Source: Verrucomicrobiota bacterium (lineage in GTDB: Bacteria; Verrucomicrobiota; Verrucomicrobiia; CAIQCK01). Taken from it: 64,000 bases of DNA. Positions 36,176 to 45,845 of the stretch are shown here, one piece after another. The stretch's first letter is position 1. Each line of letters opens with the position of its first letter. Under the pieces are notes generated by a model that was not told the origin of the DNA, did not search any database, and worked only from the letters and a program-made list of their open reading frames with translations. The DNA lies in assembly GCA_026397915.1 (NCBI GenBank), contig JAPLTX010000027.1, forward strand, positions 1 through 64,000, written 5' to 3'. The position numbers and the translations under genes are program-made.

Positions 36176-38572
36176 ATGTTCAATCGAACCCAGACCATGC
36201 TGACTCGCTCCGCAGTCTTGGCCGCCGGGCTGTTCCTCACTGGCGCCGCGCAGGCCGCACTCCATGACCGGGGAGGCGGCCTGCTTTACGACGACGTGCT
36301 CGATGTCACTTGGCTCCAGGATGCCAACTACGCCAAGAGCAGCGGCTACCATCCCACCGGCAAGATGAGTTGGGCCGAGGCCAACAAGTGGGTGAGCACG
36401 CTGGTCTATCACGATCCGGCCAGAAACGTGGACCACACCGGCTGGCGTTTGCCGAAGGTGGAGCCGTCGGATGGCAAAAGCTTCAATCATACGTTCAAAC
36501 TCGATGGAACCACCGACGAGGGTTACAACATCACCAGCACGCGCTCCGAGTTCTCCTACATGTATTACGTGAACCTGCGCTTGGACGGCTGGTGGACGAA
36601 GGACGGCAAACACCCGGCGACCTTCGGCGTGATGAAAAGTTGGACTGCCGTGTGGAATGGACAGGCGGACATCGGTCTGGTGAAAAACCTCCAGACGGAC
36701 GGCTACTACTGCGGATCGCCCGGCCAGCCGTTTCCATCTCCTGCCGTCTGGGTCTTCACCACCGCCGAAGGCAACCAGCGCGACGGCCTGCGCCGTCCCG
36801 ATGCCGGTTTCGCGTGGGCAGTCCACGACGGCGACATCGCTGCCGGCGTGAAGAAGCCATCGGCCAAGCAACCCGCAATCACCGCAACCACGACCGTCCC
36901 ATCTCGCGCCGGTGCTGCGCACGGCGAACTCTACGACATGGGCGGCGGCCTTCTCTATGACGCAGTGCTCGATGTCACATGGCTGCAGGACGCCGACTAC
37001 GCGCGCACCAGCGGCTTCAAGCCGAACGGCAAAATGCCCTGGGCCGATGCGGTCAAGTGGGTTAGCGAACTCGTGTATCATGACCCCGTCCGCAACGTGG
37101 ATATTCGAGGCTGGCGGCTGCCGAAAGTCGGACCGGTTGCCGGTGACAAGATCAACGGCCGCTTCTGCTTTGATGGCACCAGCGACGAAGGTTACAACAT
37201 CACCAGCCCCCGCTCAGAGCTGGCCTACATGTTCTATGTGAACTTGGGCCTCAAAGGCTACTACTCGTCCACAGGCGACATCCAGACGGCGGAGTGTGGC
37301 GCCGCGGGCAATGGCAAGGCCGGATTCACCGCGAACGTCGGCTTGGTGAAAAACCTCAAGTCCCATATCTACTGGAGCGGCTCCTCTGTCGAGCCTTACA
37401 CCGACCGCAACGCTTGGATCTTTGACACCACCTTTGGCTACCAGAACTTCTACAACAAAAACGACATGCTCAGCCCATGGCCTGTTCACGATGGCAACGT
37501 CGCTGGCGTGTCACCCAAGCCGTCGAAGCAGACCGCTGGCACACGTCCCGTCATCACCATCGTCTCGGCAAGCGAGGCGAAGGCGCTCGACACCTACAAG
37601 GACAACATCGCAGGCATCCGGGTCGAACTCCCGCTTGATGAAACCGTCACCCCTGAGGCCAAGGCGCACATGACCAAGGCCATCGAAGACGTCGTCAAAA
37701 CACCGGGCCTCATCGCTTTCTGGGTGTTTGGCGAAAACCCCGGCTCACCACGGCAATCCATCATCGTGGGCGCACCGTTGCCTCTGGAGGAGGTCGGTGG
37801 CCCCATCACGCGGATCAAAGGCGGCTCTTTCTCCGGGTCGTCCGTGCGGTTTGATGGCTCGCACTACCTCCGACTCCCGCGCGCAAAGATCGGCGCGCTC
37901 GACATCAGCGGCAAGGACGCCCAGGTCAGCATGTTTGCCGTCGTGAAACTCGATGAAATCGGCAAGTGGGGCGGCACCATCGCCGGCATCTGGAGCGAGG
38001 GCAAAGGCGCCAACGACGACACCGGCACCCGCCAGTATGCCATGCTCTACAACATGCCCACCTACGGCGGCATGAGACAACTCACCCCGCACATCTCCGC
38101 CGAGGGCGGCGTCACCCGCCGCGCAGACGGCAGCGCCCTGCCGTGGTGCGTGGACTACGCCGCACCGCGCAGCGAACTCCCCGTCGGCAAATGGGTCACG
38201 CTCGGCTTCACCTACGACGGCAAGTTCATCCGCGCCTACATGGACGGCGTCATGGAGGAACGCGCCGTTGATCCCGTGAAAGACAAACGCACCGATCCCT
38301 ACTTCACCACCGAAGGCCCCAACGGCGGCCATCGCGGCATGAACCCCTACTACCACGGACGCGGCATCTTCCGCTACGACCCCAAGCTGCACGCGGAATC
38401 GAAGCCCAAAGGCCCTGCCGATTTCACCGTGGGCGCGCGCTACGCCGGCGGCAGCATGTTGGGCGAAGCCCTCAAAGGCCGCATGGCCGGCCTCGCCGTC
38501 TTCAACCGTGCGTTGACCGCGGACGAAATGAAACGTCTCCACGCCGCCGCGCGGCTCAGCAGCCTGAGGTAA
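36176..38572 (+). CDS. Secreted protein with two Lcl (DUF1566) domains and a C-terminal LamG domain
   Basis: 798 aa from ATG giving MFNRTQTML (an ATG seven codons later is an alternative); signal peptide ending near AAQAA. Two clearly homologous domains of about 190 residues occur in tandem: GGGLLYDDVLDVTWLQDANYA ... GWRLPKVEP and GGGLLYDAVLDVTWLQDADYA ... GWRLPKVGP (starts ~residues 30 and ~255). Both have the DUF1566 WRLP core. A LamG/ConA domain occupies ~540-790. Likely a glycan-binding, cell-surface protein rather than an enzyme. The frame open upstream overlaps the preceding gene. Confidence 0.72.
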   Translation: MFNRTQTMLTRSAVLAAGLFLTGAAQAALHDRGGGLLYDDVLDVTWLQDANYAKSSGYHPTGKMSWAEANKWVSTLVYHDPARNVDHTGWRLPKVEPSDGKSFNHTFKLDGTTDEGYNITSTRSEFSYMYYVNLRLDGWWTKDGKHPATFGVMKSWTAVWNGQADIGLVKNLQTDGYYCGSPGQPFPSPAVWVFTTAEGNQRDGLRRPDAGFAWAVHDGDIAAGVKKPSAKQPAITATTTVPSRAGAAHGELYDMGGGLLYDAVLDVTWLQDADYARTSGFKPNGKMPWADAVKWVSELVYHDPVRNVDIRGWRLPKVGPVAGDKINGRFCFDGTSDEGYNITSPRSELAYMFYVNLGLKGYYSSTGDIQTAECGAAGNGKAGFTANVGLVKNLKSHIYWSGSSVEPYTDRNAWIFDTTFGYQNFYNKNDMLSPWPVHDGNVAGVSPKPSKQTAGTRPVITIVSASEAKALDTYKDNIAGIRVELPLDETVTPEAKAHMTKAIEDVVKTPGLIAFWVFGENPGSPRQSIIVGAPLPLEEVGGPITRIKGGSFSGSSVRFDGSHYLRLPRAKIGALDISGKDAQVSMFAVVKLDEIGKWGGTIAGIWSEGKGANDDTGTRQYAMLYNMPTYGGMRQLTPHISAEGGVTRRADGSALPWCVDYAAPRSELPVGKWVTLGFTYDGKFIRAYMDGVMEERAVDPVKDKRTDPYFTTEGPNGGHRGMNPYYHGRGIFRYDPKLHAESKPKGPADFTVGARYAGGSMLGEALKGRMAGLAVFNRALTADEMKRLHAAARLSSLR

Positions 38573-38841
38573 TCTGTGGCCGGACCAGCAGCGATGGTCG
38601 GAGATCGAAACGTAACTTGGTCCGCATGGGTTGCCGCTCCGTCAAACTGGTTCGGTCACGGGTCGGGCGCGAAGACTGTTGGGCAGAGGGAAGCCCTCGG
38701 CAATGCGGGCGCTGCCCCTGTGCAAGGAGCGACGGCGGAGCGGGGACTTCGCCCTTGTGCGGCGGGGCTGACGACCTACAATGCCGCCGAAAAAGCGATG
38801 GGCAGACAAGAGTGTCCGGCCTACGAAGTGTTCAATTTGCC

Positions 38842-40644
38842 ATGAATACGTTGAAGAGAAGCCTTCTCAGCATCACCACTGTCGCCTGCTGCGCCAGCAG
38901 TATGACTCTCGCCGCCGACCCGCTGCCGATCTACCAGCCGAAGGTGAAGCTCGCGGACATCTACTTCCACCATCCCGGCGCGAAGCCGGCGCTGAAATAC
39001 AACCACGACGTGGACATCGTGAAGTTCAAGGGGAAGTTCTTCGCCGCGTGGAACGCCAACGAGTCGCACGGCGAGGATGTGCCGGGCCAATACAACTTCC
39101 TCAGCGTCAGCGACGACTTCGAGCATTGGTCGGCGCCCGTGCGGCTCTTCACGCGCGACGCGGCGGCGGAGAACCCCGTCGAGACCGACAACCAGTGGCA
39201 GCCGATCTTCATCAACTACCGCGACGAAACGCTGTTCTGCGCGTGGTGCGACTACAACGCCCGCAAAACCTACATCGCCACCTCCACCGACGGCGTCCGC
39301 TGGCGCAATCGCGAAGTGCCCACCGCGCCGCCGTCGCTCGCGGGCCAGGTCGTCGGCTTCCCGACCAACCACGGCCTGCTCACCAGCAAGGGCGTGATGA
39401 TGTTCCCGTGCAGCCTGCCGATGGTCGAGGCGAAGTGCATCGTCGGCCACACGCGCTACGCCGGCGTGTTGCTCAGCGCCGACGGCGGCAAGACGTGGAC
39501 GTGGAGCGAGCCGATCGAGGCGTTGCCGTGGTCGAAGCTCGGCGAGAAACCGGTGGAGTTCGGCGGCGAACTCGTCACCATCTGGGAGCCGATGCTGTTC
39601 GAGCAAGCCGATGGCAAGATCGGCCTGCTCATCCGCAACTCCACCGCGCAGGACAACCCGGAGCGCGCCGAGAAACCGCACCGCATGTTGCTCTATGCCA
39701 CCAGCAGCGACCACGGCCGCACGTGGACCAAGGCCCGCTCCGTCGAGGTGGACACGATCTGTTCGCGCAACTACGCCGTCTCCGGCGCCAGCGCCAACTG
39801 TAGCGGCGGTCTGCGACCGCCAACTGGTGCGGCTGATTCGATCGGCGGTCATAGACCGCCGCTACATGGCACGCGCGACAGCCTGTTGATGGTGATGAAC
39901 GACAACAACGTGCGCATCCCAGAGCGCATCAGCCGCGATCGCTACTTCCTCTCGCTCTACTGCTCGCCGGTCTGCGACCCTGACCTGCTGCTACCCGGCC
40001 CCGTCGTGCAGCCGGAGGGCGGCACGGCGTTCTACCCGAACGGCTTCGTCGCCGCCGGCAAGCTCTACGTCGCCTACACCTATCCGCGCGGCATCCATTG
40101 CAGCGTCATCGAGCCGCTGCCGGATTTCACGCGGCCATTTCTGTTGCCGCGCGAGAGCCGCGCCGGCCTGAAGATCGAGAACGGCATCGCGCACTTCGCG
40201 CAGCGCCAATCAAGCCTCGGCCTCGTGCTGACGGAGAAACTGACGCGTCAGCCGAAACTGCGCCTCGTGTTCGACCTGAACATAAGCCGCTACACCGGCC
40301 TCGACTGGCCCGTGCTGACACTCGGCGGCAAGATGCGCGCCGGCACCGCCATTCGCGCCATCTACAACGAGCAGTCCAAGACCGACGTATTCCAAGTCGC
40401 CGTCGGTGGCAACAAATGGGCCGACATCGCGCCGTTCAAGATGAATGAGTGGAACCATTTCGAGGTCGAGCTGACGACCGAAGGTTTCTCCGTCTCCGCC
40501 AACAATTCCCCCGCCCAGTCGCTAAAGAAACCTCTCCTCCGCAAAATCTGCTTCGGCGGCCTCTACGTCGCCCCCCAATGGCCGATGGGCACAAGCCATT
40601 CCAGCGACATGCGCCTGAAGCTCGACTCCATCCACGTTGAGTAA
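38842..40644 (+). CDS. Secreted BNR/sialidase-superfamily protein with ConA-like tail and an in-frame repeat insertion
   Basis: 600 aa from ATG giving MNTLKRSLLSITT, with signal peptide to about residue 27. Asp boxes SADGGKTW and SSDHGRTW lie in the propeller; the C-terminal ~150 residues (RLVFDLNISRYTGLDWPVLTL, NHFEVELTTEGFSVSANNSP) are ConA-like. It is a paralogue of the gene at 26296. An inverted repeat (39799-39866) lies within the coding sequence and adds about 22 residues (CSGGLRPPTGA ... GGHRPPLHG). The reading frame is kept. Confidence 0.75.
   Translation: MNTLKRSLLSITTVACCASSMTLAADPLPIYQPKVKLADIYFHHPGAKPALKYNHDVDIVKFKGKFFAAWNANESHGEDVPGQYNFLSVSDDFEHWSAPVRLFTRDAAAENPVETDNQWQPIFINYRDETLFCAWCDYNARKTYIATSTDGVRWRNREVPTAPPSLAGQVVGFPTNHGLLTSKGVMMFPCSLPMVEAKCIVGHTRYAGVLLSADGGKTWTWSEPIEALPWSKLGEKPVEFGGELVTIWEPMLFEQADGKIGLLIRNSTAQDNPERAEKPHRMLLYATSSDHGRTWTKARSVEVDTICSRNYAVSGASANCSGGLRPPTGAADSIGGHRPPLHGTRDSLLMVMNDNNVRIPERISRDRYFLSLYCSPVCDPDLLLPGPVVQPEGGTAFYPNGFVAAGKLYVAYTYPRGIHCSVIEPLPDFTRPFLLPRESRAGLKIENGIAHFAQRQSSLGLVLTEKLTRQPKLRLVFDLNISRYTGLDWPVLTLGGKMRAGTAIRAIYNEQSKTDVFQVAVGGNKWADIAPFKMNEWNHFEVELTTEGFSVSANNSPAQSLKKPLLRKICFGGLYVAPQWPMGTSHSSDMRLKLDSIHVE
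39799..39866. repeat. REP-like inverted repeat inserted within the BNR gene
   Basis: Left arm 39799-39821 starts tgtagcggcggtct and ends gaccgcc. Right arm 39844-39866 is its inverse complement with two mismatches in the loop part. Each arm is itself a small palindrome (gcggcggt ... accgcc). The core gcggcggt is shared with the palindrome at 53960. Confidence 0.75.
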
Positions 40645-40726
40645 CTTGCGAGTTTCCGATTGCATCCGCCGTCCGGCAGACAAGAGAGCGGCCTTCAAGC
40701 CAGCGTCTGCCCACGGAAGGCAGCGA

Positions 40727-41275
40727 TTAGCCGTTCCAGTTCTCGATCCGGAGTTGCACCGGAAAGAGGCCGGCTTGGAAGACTTTTTCCGCAGCTTCAG
40801 TGACGCGCGTCATACCTGAGCGGCTGTCGTTCGTCACGAGCACCAGGTTCTGGGCCATTGCAACACTGGCGATGATGAGGTCTGGTTCATCAATGCCAAG
40901 CTCCTCGCCTGTAACCTTGTCGCAGAGTTGCTCTGGGTGGTATTCGGTCCACACCACCCGCTTGCCCTTGGGGCGATTTTTTCCGTGCATTCGCCACAGT
41001 TCCGCACGCACAACAGCATACGGCTGAATGCAGTTCTCATCGAACGGTAACTGATCGAATCGGCGGATGAACTGACGCAGTTCCTCGCGCTTCTCCGGTT
41101 TGACGTTCGCAGCGCGTGCCATGCCGAACTCGATCTCTGCAACCGCCATGGTCGGCAACAACACGAATTGCGGGCTTGCCTGTTGGAAGTGTTGTCGCAC
41201 GGACGCATGGCTTGCGTGGTTGGCATCGGCCAGCGCGCAAATCACGTTTGTGTCCAGCAGGTAGGCGTCGCTCAT
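40727..41275 (-). CDS. PIN-domain ribonuclease (VapC-like)
   Basis: 182 aa from ATG giving MSDAYLLDTN; an upstream ATG at 41296 would overlap the methyltransferase. The PIN acidic residues are visible: D in LLDTN, E in AEIEFG, D in EPDLIIASVA and D in VTNDSR. PIN domains are Mg-dependent ribonucleases, usually toxins with a small antitoxin in front; none is seen. Instead it starts 4 bp after the stop of a DNA adenine methyltransferase, suggesting co-transcription with it. Length is typical of VapC plus a short C-terminal extension. Confidence 0.78.
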   Translation of the reverse strand: MSDAYLLDTNVICALADANHASHASVRQHFQQASPQFVLLPTMAVAEIEFGMARAANVKPEKREELRQFIRRFDQLPFDENCIQPYAVVRAELWRMHGKNRPKGKRVVWTEYHPEQLCDKVTGEELGIDEPDLIIASVAMAQNLVLVTNDSRSGMTRVTEAAEKVFQAGLFPVQLRIENWNG

Positions 41276-41279
41276 GGAA

Positions 41280-43829
41280 TCACGAAACGTCTTCAAGGGC
41301 AGCGGTCAGTTCTTCATCCCTCAGTTCCGGCAGATGCGGAACAATTTGCTGCGGACGGCTAGCTTGAAATGAGGGTGAGATAAAGCGCCAAAGCGGAATG
41401 TTTGGTCCAAACTCCGCAGGGAAGTAATCCCCGAAATCGAATGGCACGGGACGGCGTTCACCACGGAAAAAGTCGAGGAGTTTTCGCTCCAGCCACGGCG
41501 GCAAGCCGTAGCCTCTGAGGATCAGGGCGTCCATCTGGAGCAGGATTCGTCTCGCTCGATCTTCCCACGAGCCGCCGCCCCAAAGTTCAAGGCGCGATTC
41601 TGGTCCCGCGCTCAAAGCTCCCATGTAGTCGTCCACCAGACCTTCGAGCATCACCATGTCGTTGGGCGACAACGATGGTATGGGGCAATCTTTGAGTGTC
41701 GTTTTGCGAACATCGCGTTTGCCTTCTCTGCCCGCAACAAAGGCTGAAAACACAGGCGAGTTGAGCAGAGCGGCCAAGGCACGAATTCCCCAACCGTTCG
41801 TTGGCCACAGGCAATGATATCGTTGAGTGCAAACGAGACCGACAGCATCAGGCGCCGCTGCTAGACGCCACGCGCCGCGCGCTTTGGTGGCTGCGTTCGC
41901 GATCACCTTGGGTTGTTCCCAAGGAAAATCCCAAGCGTTTCTTCGGCGGAACTTCGGGTCAGGATTTAGCCAGCATGGTTTGGACAATGAAAACGCCTGA
42001 AAGCCTTCCTCAACGTTTCTCAGGCCGCGCAGCCATCCCGCCTTCACTCTCGTCGACAGATACTTTTCTTCGTCGAAAGGCGGCTGCCATTCCACCCCGC
42101 GGTGAATCTCTGTCACCGAGGCAAGTTTTGGCAGATGAGCAAGGTGTTCCCACACTTCCTGCAAAACGGGGACGTGGAGACCTGCTGTCGCCTGCGCAGG
42201 CGACATCGTCGCCTCGTCTTGCCGTGTCACAGCTCCGCGATCAAGAAACTGCGAGAGGTTGGACTTCAGCACTTCGCGGAAATGCACCTGAATCCGATCG
42301 TGTTTGATCGGTGAGTGCGCCAAGACTAGCGCCGTGTCCACTTCGGCATGGCGGAAGACCTTGTCTGGCAGCGCCACCAGTTCAACGGCGGCGAATCGTT
42401 CCGCTAATTGCCGCCGCACTTCACGGTAACTGATTCCATCCACAAAGGGGCGCGGCAGAACAAAGCCGATCATGGCTTCGCGGTGGCTGTATTGGAGCAC
42501 CCGCCGCAGCACTTCCAGCGGCTTTGATGTGCCGACGGCTGAACCATACTTGTGCCGTTCCGACTTGTTGAAGTCTTCAAAAGGCGGATTGCAGAGAACC
42601 ACACGTGCACGGCCCAGCCCCTCGGAGAACTTGCGCGATGTAAACACATCAGCGTCTTGCAGGTTCCAGCCGTTAGGATTCGGGAAGTCTGCAAGGGTGA
42701 GACAGAGTTTGCTGACTTCGCGGGCAAAGGCGTCCTGCTCGAAGCCGAAGAGACGCTTAACGAAATAACGGTGTCGCTCGCTGTCATCCCAATCGGGGCC
42801 GAGCAACTCGCGCAACCGCTTCAGCGCCGAAACCATGAAGACGCCGGAACCTGAACATGGCTCCGCAACCACACGCTCTAATTCTGGAATCCGCTCTATA
42901 GGGAGGTGTTCCACTACGTAGCGAGCAATGCGTCGAGGAGTGCCGTGAATGCCGTATTGTTTGCGAAGCTCGTCGTCAACTAACGTGTCCTCAGCGATAA
43001 GCGCAAGAGCATCCACGGAGAGGTTCTGGAACCCCAGCTTTGTCCAAAGCGCATCGGCCACGGCCTGCTGTGTGTCGTGGTCGCCGAGGTAATTGAGCGG
43101 CTCGTTGTAGAAGCTACAAACTTTGTGAAGGACCTCTCGTGCATCAGAAGTAGCATCAAACTGAAGAAAGCCTGCGACCTTGCGGTCATGAAACACTTTT
43201 CCTGCAACCAGCCGAAACACGAGGCGGTAGAGGGCTTCAGGATCGGGTTTCTGACCTGTTTGTTTTCGGTAGGTCCGTTGTCCCGCCACGAGAGCCTCGC
43301 GGAGCAGTCGGTCGAGCTTGCCACTGATTTCGTCCTCCAAAGCCGGAATGAGGCCAAAATCAACCCAGTCTAGTTCGGCGGGGCCGACCGGCTTGCCGAT
43401 GTTTTTTGCTCGCAATGCCTCGGCAGGACTCCACTTCTGCCGGATGCTGCTGAAGAAGCGGTCCATCGCAGCCGCCGGAATACGTCCACAGGATGGGCGG
43501 GTTGTGCTCTCATCCCGGCCGATGCTCCAAGGCACGATGCCATCCTCTTGAACTTCGATGGCAAACGGTGCGCCAAGCGCGCGGTAACGCAGGGGGCTGC
43601 CGGTGTCGCCCGTGAGAAAGACGCCGATGCACGCTGAATCGTAATCAAAGGGGGTGCGGCCGAAAGCGGCGGCGGGAATCCTAGAGGCACCAGAAACGCT
43701 GGAAAACCAGTCGGTGAACTCGTAATCGCGCTGAAGCAACGCGTCGCGATACCCCAACCGCCCGATGCCGCTCACGACGGCATCGAAAACACGCTGTTGT
43801 CGGTTGCTCAGTAGCACATCGGGTATCAA
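41280..43829 (-). CDS. N6-adenine DNA methyltransferase (type IIG/orphan class)
   Basis: 849 aa. The first codon is TTG (an in-frame GTG four codons later is an alternative). Motif I AEPCSGSGVF (~residue 320) and motif IV NPPF (~414) give the gamma-class SAM-binding fold; a helical N-terminal ~300 residues and a C-terminal TaqI-like specificity region (YHCLWPTNGWGIRALAALLNSPVF ... LKDCPIPSLS) flank it. No PD-(D/E)XK motif was clearly seen, so I cannot say whether it also cuts. It directly precedes the PIN-domain gene. The operon is isolated between oppositely oriented glycan genes. Confidence 0.78.
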   Translation of the reverse strand: MIPDVLLSNRQQRVFDAVVSGIGRLGYRDALLQRDYEFTDWFSSVSGASRIPAAAFGRTPFDYDSACIGVFLTGDTGSPLRYRALGAPFAIEVQEDGIVPWSIGRDESTTRPSCGRIPAAAMDRFFSSIRQKWSPAEALRAKNIGKPVGPAELDWVDFGLIPALEDEISGKLDRLLREALVAGQRTYRKQTGQKPDPEALYRLVFRLVAGKVFHDRKVAGFLQFDATSDAREVLHKVCSFYNEPLNYLGDHDTQQAVADALWTKLGFQNLSVDALALIAEDTLVDDELRKQYGIHGTPRRIARYVVEHLPIERIPELERVVAEPCSGSGVFMVSALKRLRELLGPDWDDSERHRYFVKRLFGFEQDAFAREVSKLCLTLADFPNPNGWNLQDADVFTSRKFSEGLGRARVVLCNPPFEDFNKSERHKYGSAVGTSKPLEVLRRVLQYSHREAMIGFVLPRPFVDGISYREVRRQLAERFAAVELVALPDKVFRHAEVDTALVLAHSPIKHDRIQVHFREVLKSNLSQFLDRGAVTRQDEATMSPAQATAGLHVPVLQEVWEHLAHLPKLASVTEIHRGVEWQPPFDEEKYLSTRVKAGWLRGLRNVEEGFQAFSLSKPCWLNPDPKFRRRNAWDFPWEQPKVIANAATKARGAWRLAAAPDAVGLVCTQRYHCLWPTNGWGIRALAALLNSPVFSAFVAGREGKRDVRKTTLKDCPIPSLSPNDMVMLEGLVDDYMGALSAGPESRLELWGGGSWEDRARRILLQMDALILRGYGLPPWLERKLLDFFRGERRPVPFDFGDYFPAEFGPNIPLWRFISPSFQASRPQQIVPHLPELRDEELTAALEDVS

Positions 43830-44059
43830 GACACGCTAATTCTTACCCCTTCAGACCCGCTCAAGCAATGTTTGAGATGATTGGTTTGAAGCTGCGCATG
43901 ATTGTAGCAAAGCCTGCTGCGACGCCGGGGTGTTTTGGACTTGCTAGGTTGGGAAGTGCTGGCAGGCTACGCATCAAGATGACGCCAAGAACTTCCGCCT
44001 TATGAACTCCATCCAATCGCGTCGAGTAGCCTGTGTCTTGCGCTGATTCGACGACGGCT
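43830..44059. other. Divergent intergenic region
   Basis: Lies between the methyltransferase start and the Tat-exported gene. A minus-strand frame is open here (43861-44103) but has no recognisable domain. No clear promoter or terminator was identified. Confidence 0.5.
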
Positions 44060-45695
44060 ATGAGCACAATCAAGATTGCCCGCAGAAGGTTCATCCAAAA
44101 CACCGCAGCCGCGGGCGCGGCATTCTTGGCGTCGCGCCGCTTTGTTTTCGGTGGAGAACTCGCGGAGGCCGGCTCTCTTCGGACGGCGATGGACCGCGCG
44201 GCGAAGTGTTGCCTCGCTTGGCTGAACCCCGAGCAGGAGTTCCTGCCAACAGGTAGCTACGAGGTGGCGCACGACACGGGCCGTTGGTGGGATGCCATGC
44301 TGCGGTTCGAAGCCGCAACGGGCACGCGGATTCCCGCGCACGCCGACACCGCGATGATGAGGAATCTCCGGACGCTGACCGACAATCCCGCCGCGCTCCT
44401 CATGAACACGGCGCGCCTGCCCGGACCACCGGAGAAGATCAAAGTCAATCCGCACAATCTCCGTGAGTCCATGCTGGCCTACACGACGCTCGCGCGGTAT
44501 CGGAGAAGTGATTGGGCGCGGCAGCAAGGACGCAAGCTTGTCGAAACGATTTACAAGCTGCTCGATCCAGACGGCCAGTTGAACTACGAGAAACTGGCCG
44601 GGATCGCTGGCGGACCGCTCTCCACTGACCGGCTGATGGTGCAGCGTTCGCCTGCGGGCCAGTGGTTCAATGCCACGGCAACCACAGGCCGCGCCATCGA
44701 GGCCATCGTCTGGTTTCACGAAGCGACCGGCGATGCGCTCGCGATGGAGCTTGCGAAACGGCTCGCCGAAGTGCATCTGCGGCATGTGATCGCTCCGACG
44801 GGTAACGTGCGCGATGAGTTGCGGGATCCGAACCACGTCGGCCACACGCACTCCTATTGCGGCACCCTCCGCGGCCTCCTGCTCTACGGCCTCGCGAGCG
44901 GCAACAAGCAGTATGCGGATGCCGTGGCCGCCCACCTATCGCAAAGGTCTCTGGGGCGCCGCCATCACCCACTCCGGCTGGACGCCGCACGATCAGGGTA
45001 AGATTCGCTTCCCGGACAAGGATGGCGATCCCATCGGCGAACATGCGAGCTGCGGCGATGTCGCACAGATTGCGCTATGGCTCGCACTGCGCGCAGGGCA
45101 GACGGACTTGCTCGATGATGTGGAGCGCCTGATCCGCGCGCGCCTGCTGCCATCGCAGATCGTGAATCCCAAGAATCCGCGCAGCGACGGAGCGTGGGGC
45201 GTTTATTCGCATCCTTTCGGCTATGGAGCCATCCTGGATGTGTTCGCGGCCGTGCTCCATTCTCTCGCCGACTTTCATCAGCACATCGTCACGACCTCGG
45301 CGAATGGCGTCATCTCAGTGAACCTGCATTTTGATATCGCCACGCCTGCCCTTATGGTGCGATCGAAGCGCGGCACGAACGCCACGTTGCTCATCACGCC
45401 GAAGCAACGCTGCGCCCTGCGCATCCGTGTTCCGGCGTGGGCGGCGCGCGAGTCCGTGCGACTGGCCATTGCTGACAAGCCGCTGCCTTTGCGCTGGGAA
45501 GGCTCCTTCCTCATCATCGCCAGGAACGATGTCACTGTCGGCAGCATCATCACACTACAACACGATCTGCCTCAACGGCAGACCGTCGAGGAAATGCCCA
45601 TCAGCCATCGCAAGTTCAACCTGACCTGGCGTGGCGATGAGGTCGTCTCGTGTGATCCCAAGGTGCCAATCTATCCGGAAAAGAAACCGTTGTGA
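44060..45695 (+). pseudogene. Tat-exported GH127-like glycosidase gene with a single-base frameshift
   Basis: Start ATG gives MSTIKIARRRFIQNTAAAG, a twin-arginine signal. The frame continues to a stop at 45001, but family-like sequence resumes in another frame. YADAVAA(T)YRKGLWGAAITHSG is recovered by removing one C from the gccgccca stretch near 44931, after which the frame runs to a stop at 45695. The merged product (~545 aa) has an alpha/alpha six-hairpin body and a C-terminal beta domain (LRIRVPAWA, WEGSFLIIARNDVTVGSIITLQ) of GH127/DUF1680 type. Either sequencing error or real inactivation. Confidence 0.65.
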
Positions 45696-45845
45696 TTTCA
45701 AATCCCATGCCCGCGAAACACCTCCTCATCCTTTCCGCCCTGAACACCGTGCGCGATTCGATCGCGGGCGCTCTACGAGATTGAACGCTAGACAAATCCG
45801 CCGGAGTATTGTCGAATCGCCGTTCATCAAAGGAGACAACGTCAA

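Noticed and set aside
38573..38841. Open frame in the gap before the second BNR-ConA gene
   Set aside because: No domain similarity; protein start at 38842 has a clear signal peptide.
45707..45784. 25-codon ORF between the GH127-like gene and the LamG barrel gene
   Set aside because: No Shine-Dalgarno and no recognisable motif; likely chance.
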